Of a stretch of 64,000 bases of DNA, positions 8,855-16,535 are shown one piece after another. Below the pieces are notes generated by a model. That model saw only the letters and a program-made list of their open reading frames with translations. It was not told the origin of the DNA and made no database searches. The stretch is taken from contig NZ_JALJYG010000003.1 of assembly GCF_024170505.1 (NCBI RefSeq), forward strand, positions 1 to 64,000, written 5' to 3'. Source of the DNA: Methanocalculus alkaliphilus (GTDB taxonomy: Archaea; Halobacteriota; Methanomicrobia; Methanomicrobiales; Methanocorpusculaceae). Both the position numbers and the translations under genes were made by a program. The number at the start of each line of letters is the position of its first letter. Position 1 is the first letter of the stretch.

Positions 8855-9871
8855 ATGATTACGTATAAAAGATTTGTATTAACATGTATTACGTCTATCC
8901 TGGTTATGACACTGTTATGTTTGCCGGTATCAGCAGACCGGATGACAGTTGAAAGCCTTGAGATCATTGACAGGAGTGTCAGGGAAGTTACCGCTGACCT
9001 CCATGGCGATCACTGGCACGGCAGGCTCCCGGTTGTTATCCAGGGTAAGCATATCTCGCTTGGGGGAATATTCACCGGAGCAGATGGAGAGGCTATCCCA
9101 CTCATGGAAGAAGATACATTCTATGATACCGGGAGGGGAACCTTTACCGGAGATTATATCTTCAATGTCCGGCTCGCCGAAGGTGCACCGACAGGCATCG
9201 TCACACTTGTCAATCATGGCGATCATGTCCATGTACGTGGCCAGCAGGCAGGAGAGACTGAGATAGTGTTCCTGCTCCAGCAGGATGATGCGGTCGTCTG
9301 GGAGTCACCCTCAATCGGAGTCAATGTACGGAAGGACGATACACCGACAGAGATTGTGGGAGATGGTACGATCCAGATCTCTGAACTGACGATCATCGAC
9401 AGGAGTGTCAGGGAAGTGACAGCTGATTTCCATTTTGATCACTGGCATGGCAGGCTTCCTGTTGTGACGAAAGGGAAGCACATCTCACTTGGAGCAGAAT
9501 TTACAACCGATGATGGAGAGATGGTTCCGCTGATGGAAGAGGATATCTTTTATGATCCCGGACGTGGAGTATTCACGGGAGCATATATCTTTAATGTGCG
9601 ACTGGCCGATGGTGCACCAACCGGTATCGTCGAACTCCTCTGCCATGGCGACCATGTCCATGTCCGTGGCATACAGGACGGGAGAACGTCTATCGTCTTC
9701 ATGCTACAGCGGGATGATGATGTTGTCTGGGAGTCCGCTGAAATCAATGTGATGGTTGAAGATCCGGATATGGCACCTGCAACTCCTGGAGCTCCAGTAG
9801 AGAGTCCGGGATTTGGTCTCCTCGCAGCTCTGGGCGGGCTTATGGTCGTGATCTATGCATCACGGAAATAA
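8855..9871 (+). CDS. Secreted surface protein, two His-rich repeats and PGF-type C-terminal anchor
   Basis: I do not recognise a named family. The 338-residue protein has a signal peptide (about residues 1-27) and two homologous repeats of about 120 residues (36-157 and 178-300). A short Thr/Pro linker follows, then ESPGFGLLAALGGLMVVIY with a basic tail. This tail resembles the PGF-CTERM signal processed by archaeosortase. Each repeat contains DHWHGRLPVV, GKHISLG and HGDHVHVRG, so eight or more histidines sit at matching positions 143 residues apart. The ATG at 8855 is chosen because an AGGTGAT ribosome binding site precedes it. It lies between cbiE and a cobalt/nickel-type transporter, which suggests surface capture of a transition metal (inference). 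Confidence 0.8.
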   Translation: MITYKRFVLTCITSILVMTLLCLPVSADRMTVESLEIIDRSVREVTADLHGDHWHGRLPVVIQGKHISLGGIFTGADGEAIPLMEEDTFYDTGRGTFTGDYIFNVRLAEGAPTGIVTLVNHGDHVHVRGQQAGETEIVFLLQQDDAVVWESPSIGVNVRKDDTPTEIVGDGTIQISELTIIDRSVREVTADFHFDHWHGRLPVVTKGKHISLGAEFTTDDGEMVPLMEEDIFYDPGRGVFTGAYIFNVRLADGAPTGIVELLCHGDHVHVRGIQDGRTSIVFMLQRDDDVVWESAEINVMVEDPDMAPATPGAPVESPGFGLLAALGGLMVVIYASRK

Positions 9872-9962
9872 TACCGGTATAATCAGGAGATCCACTTCCC
9901 ACTTTTTCCTTTATATTGAGTGTTCTTCTCTAAATCAATGGTTTTTATAACCGGTGACTGAT

Positions 9963-10595
9963 ATGGTTCATGTATCCGATGGAATTCTCCCCATGCCGGT
10001 AGTTGCAGCAGGCTGGATTATTACCATTATCCTGCTTGCAACAACCTACCGCTGGGTGGGACGGGAGGAGGATCTGGCAGCACAGATACCAAAATTATCA
10101 GTGATGACAGGTGCATTCTTTGTCGCCTCGCTTGTGCATATCGACATTCCCCCTTCCAGTGCACACCTTATCTTAAACGGGCTTGTCGGAATCGTGCTTG
10201 GTCCACTCTCTTATATTGGCATCTTCATCGGCATCACGCTCCAGGCGCTGCTCTTCCAGCATGGAGGTATCACCGTCATCGGGGTGAATGCCGTGATACT
10301 GGGTGTCCCGGCTCTCATCTGCTATCTCTGCTTCCTGATAACCTCTGGGCGGGGACTGCCACTCACCCTCATTAGTGGTATCATTGGCGGGCTTGCCGTT
10401 CTTCTCAGCGTCCTTCTTCTGGTTGCAACCCTTGTCATCTCAGGAAGCGAATTCAGTGCAATCGCAGGTCTCCTCGCAGTTGCACATATTCCGATTATCA
10501 TTACCGAAGCGATCATTACAGGAGTGATAGTGGGGTACCTGGTGCGTGTAAAACCCCAATTATTACCAATTCAACTGAAGGGAGGGAAACGATGA
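9963..10595 (+). CDS. CbiM/NikM-like component of an ECF cobalt or nickel transporter
   Basis: Multi-spanning membrane protein of 210 residues with about six hydrophobic helices. The N-terminus MVHVSDGILPMPVV and the segment SLVHIDIPPSSAHLILNGLVGIVLGP match CbiM/NikM, where an N-terminal His and a His in the second conserved segment bind the metal. The usual form begins Met-His; here a Val is inserted. Removal of the initiator Met would restore a His at position 2 (inference). No CbiQ or CbiO is adjacent, so energy-coupling subunits must be elsewhere. It overlaps the next gene as ATGA. Confidence 0.85.
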   Translation: MVHVSDGILPMPVVAAGWIITIILLATTYRWVGREEDLAAQIPKLSVMTGAFFVASLVHIDIPPSSAHLILNGLVGIVLGPLSYIGIFIGITLQALLFQHGGITVIGVNAVILGVPALICYLCFLITSGRGLPLTLISGIIGGLAVLLSVLLLVATLVISGSEFSAIAGLLAVAHIPIIITEAIITGVIVGYLVRVKPQLLPIQLKGGKR

Positions 10596-11062
10596 AGAGA
10601 TATATCAATTTACTCCTGGCCGGCCTGATGATCATTCTCCTGGCATCTGCACTCATCGTACCGGTATCTGCACACAGAGGATATGTTGGTGCATTTTTGA
10701 CTGGTGACCAGTACGATGAAATACTGATCAGGGCATGGTATGAAGGAGGAACTCCCATGGCACATGCGGAGATTACCATCTATACCATCAGGGATGGAAA
10801 TGAAGAAAAGTACATCCAGGATACCGCAGATGAGCTTGGGTTCTATGCCTTTGATCCCGAATGGAGAGTGACAGAATATCGGATCATCGCCGAACATACA
10901 GGACATCGGGCAACAATGACCCTTGATCTCACATCAGGCATGACAACCGGAAGAGAACCCGAACTCCCGGTTGTGGCACGGATCATCGCCGGGTTCGGTT
11001 ACCTGACAGGGCTTGCAGGAATTGCCATGATCTATTCCGCAAGAAAGAAGCAGAAGGAATGA
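10592..11062 (+). CDS. Small membrane-anchored accessory subunit of metal transporter (NikL/CbiN-like)
   Basis: A 156-residue protein with a signal-like N-terminal helix ending LIVPVSA, an extracytoplasmic domain of about 90 residues, and a C-terminal helix (IIAGFGYLTGLAGIAMIY) followed by a basic KKQKE tail. Cleavage after VSA would give a mature N-terminus of His-Arg-Gly. The domain reads like a carboxypeptidase-regulatory beta sandwich (AHAEITIY, DELGFYAF), as in NikL-type subunits of ECF nickel/cobalt transporters. Its four-base overlap with the CbiM/NikM-like gene supports a joint complex. The exact subfamily is uncertain. Confidence 0.7.
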   Translation: MKRYINLLLAGLMIILLASALIVPVSAHRGYVGAFLTGDQYDEILIRAWYEGGTPMAHAEITIYTIRDGNEEKYIQDTADELGFYAFDPEWRVTEYRIIAEHTGHRATMTLDLTSGMTTGREPELPVVARIIAGFGYLTGLAGIAMIYSARKKQKE

Positions 11063-11267
11063 TCCCGCCATTTGCAACCGTTCTGAACCTCGCTGTTTTT
11101 AGTCTCCTTCACAGTCTGACAGGTAGCAGACCCAGAAATCAGCCAGGAGAGGAATGACACGATTTTTTCTTCTTTACCGCCTTTTTCACGGTACTCAGCC
11201 ATATCTCCGACCAGAGTATATTTCTCTCCCCGCGCCATATGCCATAATTAAGGAGAGGAGCTGCTCA

Positions 11268-12611
11268 TTGTCAGATAACCAGATACATATCCCAAGAATA
11301 GTCATCGCAGGCACGCACAGCGGCTGCGGAAAGACCACCGTCGCTACCGGGCTGATGGGGGCCCTGACCGCACGAGGACTGAAGGTCCAGCCATTCAAGG
11401 TCGGCCCCGACTTCATCGATCCCACGCATCATACAGCGATCTGCGGGAGGAGTTCACGAAACCTCGATCCCTACATGATGGGGAAGGATGAGGTGATGAG
11501 GACCTTCACCTCTGCCTCGGAAGGAGCGGATATCGCCGTCATCGAAGGGGTGATGGGCCTCCATGACGGTATCGACGGCACAGGCATTTCAAGTACCGCC
11601 GATTGTGCGAAGATCCTCTCAAGCCCGATCATCCTCGTCTGTGATGTCAAGGGGATGAGCAGGAGCGTTCATGCATTAATCATGGGGTATACAGGCTTTG
11701 ATCCGGCAGTCACCTGCTCCGGTGTCATCTACAATCGTGGGGGATCTGAACGCCACCGGAGTATGATACGTCTCGAAGAGACGATCCCATCGTTTGGCTG
11801 GATCCCCCGGAATGATAGTCTCACCGTCGGAAGCCGCCATCTCGGACTGGCAATGGCAGGCGAGGGAGAGGGGATGGAGAAGACCAGTGCGGTCATCGAG
11901 GAGTGCTGCGAGATCGAGGGGATCATCAAGGCGGCTTCTGCTGCTCCCCCCCTTCCAATGAGGAGAGAGGAGGGAAGCAGTGAATCCGGGAAGGTCCGGA
12001 TCGGTGTTGCGATGGACCAGGCGTTCTGCTTCTATTATGCAGAGAACCTGACGCGCCTCCGGAGAGCGGGTGCGGACCTCATCTTCTTCTCTCCGATGAC
12101 CAACCACCTCCCGGATGTTGATTGCCTGTACCTCGGCGGCGGGTATCCCGAGCTGTACGCCAAGGCGCTTGAAGAGAGCCCCTGTCGACAGGAGATACAA
12201 AAGGCTGCTGAAGGGGGACTTCCAATCTATGGTGAGTGCGGAGGTCTCATCTACCTCTCCCGATCGCTCAGCACGGATGAGGGAAGGTACAGCCTGGCGG
12301 GTGTTGTCCCGGCAGATGCAGAGATGAAGAGCCGTTTCCAGGCACTTGGCTATATCGATGGAGAGGTCAGCCACACATCTTCATCATTTACGAAAGGGCT
12401 CTCCTTCAGGGGCCACGAATTTCATTACTCAACCGTCTACCCGGATACTGATACACGCTACGCCTTTACTCTGAAGAGGGGAAAAGGGATTATGGATCAG
12501 CAGGACGGGATTATTGCGGGAGAGACCATCGCAGGATACAGCCATCTCTACTTCACGGACCGGTTTGCAGAGGAGCTCGTTGCAATGGCTACGAAATACA
12601 GCTCAGAGTGA
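11268..12611 (+). CDS. cbiA: Cobyrinic acid a,c-diamide synthase
   Basis: ATP- and glutamine-dependent amidase that converts cobyrinic acid to its a,c-diamide. The N-terminal domain carries the P-loop AGTHSGCGKTT and the conserved KVGPDFIDPTHH and NLDPYMMG segments. The C-terminal glutaminase domain has the nucleophile loop YGECGGLIYLS and a later His in AGYSHLYF. The start is the TTG at 11268, with an aggagaggag ribosome binding site seven bases upstream. This gives 447 residues, the usual family length, whereas the longer frame from 11154 adds non-homologous residues. It is convergent with the EndoQ gene and overlaps its end by nine bases. Confidence 0.92.
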   Translation: MSDNQIHIPRIVIAGTHSGCGKTTVATGLMGALTARGLKVQPFKVGPDFIDPTHHTAICGRSSRNLDPYMMGKDEVMRTFTSASEGADIAVIEGVMGLHDGIDGTGISSTADCAKILSSPIILVCDVKGMSRSVHALIMGYTGFDPAVTCSGVIYNRGGSERHRSMIRLEETIPSFGWIPRNDSLTVGSRHLGLAMAGEGEGMEKTSAVIEECCEIEGIIKAASAAPPLPMRREEGSSESGKVRIGVAMDQAFCFYYAENLTRLRRAGADLIFFSPMTNHLPDVDCLYLGGGYPELYAKALEESPCRQEIQKAAEGGLPIYGECGGLIYLSRSLSTDEGRYSLAGVVPADAEMKSRFQALGYIDGEVSHTSSSFTKGLSFRGHEFHYSTVYPDTDTRYAFTLKRGKGIMDQQDGIIAGETIAGYSHLYFTDRFAEELVAMATKYSSE

Positions 12612-13718
12612 GAAGGATCCATACTGCCCGCCGCCACCGGGATGAAGGGTTACCCTCCCTTCCCTGAAGGCGGCGACGGCATCGCCCACACCCTGATGAA
12701 CCGACCGGATCTCATCAGGAGGAATCGCAACCAGAAGGGCAAGCTCATTATCGAAGACCTCGATAAGTTCATTGTAGAGGAGCCGGCACCTCTTCGTTAT
12801 CGGAGAACTGGTCCCAAGAACCGTGCTGATGATCTCCGGCAGCGGGATGATATGGAGGTAGGGAGGGCGTCCCTTCGGCTCACCACTGGATAGTTCCAGG
12901 GCGCGATCCCTGACCCCTTTCTTGATCCTCCCTTTATCAACCGGGCACCGCCACCCGTACTCCTCTGCCTCAGCCAGCGAGTACTGGTGATAGCACCGGG
13001 TACAGGCCGTTCGGTTATACTTGCCTTCTTCAGGGAAGAATCCGATATTCATCTCAATGGATCCCGATTGGATCGCCCGGAGAAGGCTTGCGGGAGTCGG
13101 CGATGATAGCGAGAAGATAGTACATTCCCGACCGAGCTTTGCCGGGTGCGGACTGTGGGCATCAGAGTTTGTCAGAAATGGAATCTGTGCAAGCTCACTG
13201 ATCCCGGCACCATCCCTGCTGTCCGCAGAGAGGCCAAGCTCCAGAAAACCGACCTTTGCATCGCCATAGCAGTCCTGAAGCGAAGAGAAAGCGGCATAGA
13301 TCGACCGCCACGGGGTGAAGGCATGAGCCGGGCCGATCACCCCGCCTGCTTCATTGACATACCGGGCAATCTCAGAGCCGGCAAGGCGAAGGTGCGGCCT
13401 CCCTGATGTTTGGATATGGGAGCAGTATGGAGAGAAAGTCTCCTCAAGTGCTGCAAAGGTCTCAAAATCCTCAGAGACGATCAGGTGATGAACCCGGTTC
13501 TGATCCTCGACCTCCGCCGTCGGAAGGATGATGATACCCTCCGGATTATCAGCATCCCCCCACATCCGCCTCCATTCCGGATGAAGAGCATCCCCACTTC
13601 CGATAGCATTGAGACCCTTTATCCTGCACCCGGCGAGGATATGGTCAGGGAGCATATCCTTCGACGTTGCCATCGAAAAACAGGAATGGATATGCAGATC
13701 AGCTGCAACACGGATCAT
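12603..13718 (-). CDS. Endonuclease Q-like PHP-domain protein
   Basis: EndoQ cleaves DNA 5-prime of deaminated bases and abasic sites. This 371-residue protein has the PHP metal motif ADLHIHSCFSMATSKDM at the N-terminus, with further conserved segments AIGSGDALHPEW, GGVIGPAHAFTPW and LTNSDAHSP. After the PHP domain comes a zinc-ribbon-like region CTRCYHQYSLAEAEEYGWRC followed by PVDKG, then KGVRDRALEL. The fourth zinc ligand that is often Cys is Asp or absent here. It lies two bases downstream of the PAC2 gene. Confidence 0.82.
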   Translation of the reverse strand: MIRVAADLHIHSCFSMATSKDMLPDHILAGCRIKGLNAIGSGDALHPEWRRMWGDADNPEGIIILPTAEVEDQNRVHHLIVSEDFETFAALEETFSPYCSHIQTSGRPHLRLAGSEIARYVNEAGGVIGPAHAFTPWRSIYAAFSSLQDCYGDAKVGFLELGLSADSRDGAGISELAQIPFLTNSDAHSPHPAKLGRECTIFSLSSPTPASLLRAIQSGSIEMNIGFFPEEGKYNRTACTRCYHQYSLAEAEEYGWRCPVDKGRIKKGVRDRALELSSGEPKGRPPYLHIIPLPEIISTVLGTSSPITKRCRLLYNELIEVFDNELALLVAIPPDEIRSVHQGVGDAVAAFREGRVTLHPGGGGQYGSFSL

Positions 13719-13720
13719 AT

Positions 13721-14470
13721 CTACCCGATATAGGAGAGATCATCGCGTTCCCGATCAGCTTCAGACTCCTTCAGCTTTTCAAGGGCTCCTTCAAGTTCTT
13801 CAGCCGTCCTCTGAAGACGTGCGGGATCGAAGTCCCTGCCGATGAGTTTTGAGAGGACCGTGATGACGGCACGTGCGCTGATCGGATCAACGAGGTACCC
13901 TGAGGTCTCCCCGAGAAGTGCAATGCCTTCAATACCACGGAGGGAGCCAAGGGCGACGAGGAGACCGGCTGCACCGATGATCCCTCCAGGAGGTTCGTCC
14001 GGTGAAAAGGTACAACCTGCTTCCACTGCCAGAGTGACAAGCGCAGCCTGATCAGCTGCACAGAGAACCCGGGGCGTCTCGACAAGGTGGCCGACACCAT
14101 ATCCGCCGAGGGTATAGATGCGGGTGACACCAAACACAACGGCGAGATCAAGATAATGACCGGTCATGATATAATGGCCTTCAGGGGAGACACTCTGGCA
14201 GTCTCCCGTCAGAATGAGCATCGGCTGATCGCCGGGAATGTAGTAAAGCTCGTTTTTGGGGAGATGAACAGTACCCTCCCGGTCGATCATCACCTGCGGT
14301 GGAAAGTGGGGCGAGATGATCTCTGCAACCAGAACTCCCTCGAGTTCGTCAACGATATGATCGGCGACGAGTTTGCCGACATGGCCGACACCCGGAAGCC
14401 CCTCTATCATAATCTGAGCGGAGTAGTCATCCGGATTATCAACTGTATAGGTGATTGTTACTCGATCCAT
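13721..14470 (-). CDS. PAC2-family proteasome assembly chaperone-like protein
   Basis: Archaeal members of this family (PbaB-like) are ATP-independent chaperones related to proteasome assembly factor PAC2. The 249-residue sequence shows MIEGLPGVGHVGKLVADHIV near the N-terminus, YTLGGYGVGH in the middle and the conserved ALLGETSGYLVDP motif, followed by a charged helical C-terminus. The ATG at 14470 is used because it gives the family N-terminus and overlaps the end of nop10 by 13 bases. The longer frame merely reads nop10 in the wrong phase. Function in proteasome assembly is inferred from the family. Confidence 0.85.
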   Translation of the reverse strand: MDRVTITYTVDNPDDYSAQIMIEGLPGVGHVGKLVADHIVDELEGVLVAEIISPHFPPQVMIDREGTVHLPKNELYYIPGDQPMLILTGDCQSVSPEGHYIMTGHYLDLAVVFGVTRIYTLGGYGVGHLVETPRVLCAADQAALVTLAVEAGCTFSPDEPPGGIIGAAGLLVALGSLRGIEGIALLGETSGYLVDPISARAVITVLSKLIGRDFDPARLQRTAEELEGALEKLKESEADRERDDLSYIG

Positions 14471-14619
14471 GAACGCATCTGCCTCCTGTATCTGCCATAG
14501 CGATCCTGTGGTGAGAATCGGGGTGGATGCACCGGTCGCGTGCGAAGAGCACACCTGGTGCAGATCTGAGAAAAAGTATAGGTGCCATCCTCAGGGCACC
14601 GTCTCATCCGGCCAAACAT
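14458..14619 (-). CDS. nop10: Ribosome biogenesis protein Nop10
   Basis: A short protein of 53 residues, component of H/ACA ribonucleoproteins that direct rRNA pseudouridylation. The translation begins MFGRMRRCPEDGTYTFS, has a paired CTRC, and ends with VHPPRFSPQDRYGRYRR, the strongly conserved Nop10 C-terminal signature. It lies 13 bases after the aIF2-alpha gene and overlaps the PAC2 start, in the arrangement L44e-S27e-aIF2a-Nop10-PAC2 known in many euryarchaea. The gene is small and overlapped, so it is easily missed. Confidence 0.92.
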   Translation of the reverse strand: MFGRMRRCPEDGTYTFSQICTRCALRTRPVHPPRFSPQDRYGRYRRQMRSWIE

Positions 14620-14632
14620 AGTACCGGCTATC

Positions 14633-15406
14633 TTATTTCTGTTTACGGATCAGCTTTCCGGTTCCGCCAGCTCTCTCAACGACACCAATGACGTTTGAAG
14701 TAACCTTCTCGATCGCCTTCTCTGCAACCTTGTAATCGGTGGCGGTGACCTTGACCTGGTATCGTGGGGCGCCAAGATAGGTGATATCGACATCGACACC
14801 GGGGATCTTCGTCTCGGCACTCCTGAGGGCGCGCCTGATGATATTCACACCATCCGGTTTATCAGACATCATGTCGATGATTCCCGAGATCATCACCCTC
14901 TGAACCTTCACATTCTCGGCTGCGACATTCATGAGCGCTTCAATCACAGGGTCAGGCAGATTAAACCGGCGGAGGGCATCATCGCCCTGAATGACAAGCT
15001 CTTCAAACAAGGGATAGAAGAGCGAATACTCTGCGCGGAGGGGATCAATGATTTCGGCAGGATTAATACCGGTCGCCTCTGCGGCAAATCCTATCCATTT
15101 ATGAGCCTTCTGCTCGTTCTTCCATTCCTGGATCTTCTCACGCCGCTGGTGATCGTTGACATCCTTTAATGAGAGGTCGATATGCCCGCGCGAGGTATCC
15201 ACATGAAGGACTTTACAGACGACTTTCTGCCCCTCACGGATATAATCACGAATATATTTGATCCACCCACGCGCGATCTCGGAGATTGGTATGAGACCCT
15301 GGCGGCCTTCATATTCATCCAGGGTAACAAATGCTGCGAAGTCCTTGACATCAACGACGGTGCAGACGACCAGTTCTCCATCTTCAGGCCATAACCTCTC
15401 GCTCAT
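14633..15406 (-). CDS. eif2a: Translation initiation factor aIF2, alpha subunit
   Basis: Subunit of the heterotrimeric factor that brings initiator Met-tRNA to the archaeal ribosome. The N-terminal S1/OB domain reads GELVVCTVVDVKDFAAFVTLDEYEGRQGLIPISEIARGW. A helical domain (LFYPLFEELVIQG) and a C-terminal alpha-beta domain with a basic KLIRKQK end follow. The ATG at 15406 fits the family N-terminus (SERLWPEDGEL), while the longer frame begins at a TTG inside the S27e stop. Size is 257 residues, as expected. Confidence 0.95.
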   Translation of the reverse strand: MSERLWPEDGELVVCTVVDVKDFAAFVTLDEYEGRQGLIPISEIARGWIKYIRDYIREGQKVVCKVLHVDTSRGHIDLSLKDVNDHQRREKIQEWKNEQKAHKWIGFAAEATGINPAEIIDPLRAEYSLFYPLFEELVIQGDDALRRFNLPDPVIEALMNVAAENVKVQRVMISGIIDMMSDKPDGVNIIRRALRSAETKIPGVDVDITYLGAPRYQVKVTATDYKVAEKAIEKVTSNVIGVVERAGGTGKLIRKQK

Positions 15407-15413
15407 CAGACAA

Positions 15414-15602
15414 TCACTCAAATGTTGATACGATCTCAGCCTTTATCATTGCTTTGCCGCCGGTCGGCTCAGTAAGAAGATGGCCACAGACGATACAGTC
15501 CACAGCCGTGGTTGCCTTCTCAAAGACGATCTGCTCATTCTCACAGTCCGGACACTTCACTTTCATGAAGCTGCTCCGGTTCTCACGTGTTAATTCAACC
15601 AT
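15414..15602 (-). CDS. rps27e: Ribosomal protein S27e
   Basis: A 62-residue zinc-ribbon protein of the small ribosomal subunit. The two metal-binding pairs are CPDC and CIVCG, about 18 residues apart, and [19 protein letters not shown] is the family signature. The ATG at 15602 has a GGAGTGA ribosome binding site eight bases upstream, formed by the end of the L44e gene. An earlier GTG at 15614 sits inside that site and is rejected. Confidence 0.95.
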   Translation of the reverse strand: MVELTRENRSSFMKVKCPDCENEQIVFEKATTAVDCIVCGHLLTEPTGGKAMIKAEIVSTFE

Positions 15603-15610
15603 TGATAGAC

Positions 15611-15889
15611 TCACTCCGTCAGTTCAAATTTCGCAATGCGGTATCCTTTTCTCAGGTGGGCTTTGGAACATGTCTTGCAGCGGTACCTGACATTGATCTT
15701 CTTTGTTGGCTTGTCGCCTCCAGGCACCTTGCTGAATTTCCCCATATTTCCGACACGGGGCCTGCGAGCCTTCTGTCGGTCAATCCAGTGAAGACCTGTC
15801 GTCTTCCCCTTCTTGACCTTCTCGATCTCATGCTCGGTGTGTGTCCGGCAGAACGGACAGTAGGTGTTGAATTTTGCTGGTCTTTTCAT
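15611..15889 (-). CDS. rpl44e: Ribosomal protein L44e
   Basis: A 92-residue basic protein of the large subunit. It contains two zinc-binding pairs, CPFC near residue 11 and CKTC near residue 72, and the typical segment [19 protein letters not shown] in slightly altered form. It is the first gene of the L44e-S27e-aIF2a-Nop10-PAC2-EndoQ run on the minus strand. The short gap to the GINS gene (about 37 bases) suggests that transcription may continue from the primase-GINS genes upstream. Confidence 0.95.
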   Translation of the reverse strand: MKRPAKFNTYCPFCRTHTEHEIEKVKKGKTTGLHWIDRQKARRPRVGNMGKFSKVPGGDKPTKKINVRYRCKTCSKAHLRKGYRIAKFELTE

Positions 15890-15926
15890 GAAAAATACCT
15901 CGATTTCAGGAACCCGAATACCATAT

Positions 15927-16535
15927 TTATTTGCGAATCCTTGTATTTAAGGCTATGTTGCGGTTGCAGAGGACATCGGCATTTGGCCGGGGAAGAACGA
16001 CGATGTCACCAGGGAGAAGTGAGTATGTCCTTCCATCATACCCCATAAACTGCTCAACAGGGGTGGTGATTCGGACCGGCGTCACCTCCTGGGGGGTGAT
16101 CACCTCCCCAGCCTCCTCCTCCACCTTCTCCTCAATAACCGGGGTCTTTCTCCGGATATGAAGTTCGACCATCGTGCTGCGTGCATGGGAGACGGCCTGG
16201 GAGACATTATCGAAGAGAAGCCGTTCCTCGGAGGTCATGAGTCGCATCATCTCCCGGTCGATCATATCCCCGTTCGCTTTGGCGGTGGCAAGCTCGATGA
16301 TCCGGCTCGTCCGGATAGCGAAGATCTCCTGGAGGAAGGACTTGATACTCTCAATCTGGCGGATCATATCCTGCGTCTCCTCAGAGAGGGGATCACCGGA
16401 GTCATAGAGAGCCCGGTACATCCGTTCGATCTCTTCATGGACGTTCTGATAGAACTCAGACGGTATATCAGTCAGGGTGCCGCTCGCCCGTTCATCAAAG
16501 AGGATCGATCTGAGGCGATCAAATGAGATGCTCAT
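15927..16535 (-). CDS. GINS complex subunit (archaeal Gins51/Sld5-like)
   Basis: GINS links the MCM helicase with primase and GAN nuclease in the archaeal replisome. The 202-residue protein has the helical A domain at the N-terminus (FYQNVHEEIERMYRAL, IRTSRIIELA, MMRLMTSEERLLFD), an acidic linker rich in Glu and Val, and a small beta B domain at the end (YSLLPGDIVVLPRPNADVL). The A-then-B order is that of Gins51. It overlaps the primase small subunit gene by four bases, a common pairing in euryarchaea. Confidence 0.88.
   Translation of the reverse strand: MSISFDRLRSILFDERASGTLTDIPSEFYQNVHEEIERMYRALYDSGDPLSEETQDMIRQIESIKSFLQEIFAIRTSRIIELATAKANGDMIDREMMRLMTSEERLLFDNVSQAVSHARSTMVELHIRRKTPVIEEKVEEEAGEVITPQEVTPVRITTPVEQFMGYDGRTYSLLPGDIVVLPRPNADVLCNRNIALNTRIRK

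Noticed and set aside
11032-11238. 68-residue minus-strand frame before cbiA
   Set aside because: It overlaps the end of the NikL-like gene and covers the cbiA promoter, has no ribosome binding site and no family resemblance.
11676-12374. 232-residue minus-strand frame opposite cbiA
   Set aside because: Shadow frame; cbiA motifs cover the plus strand throughout.
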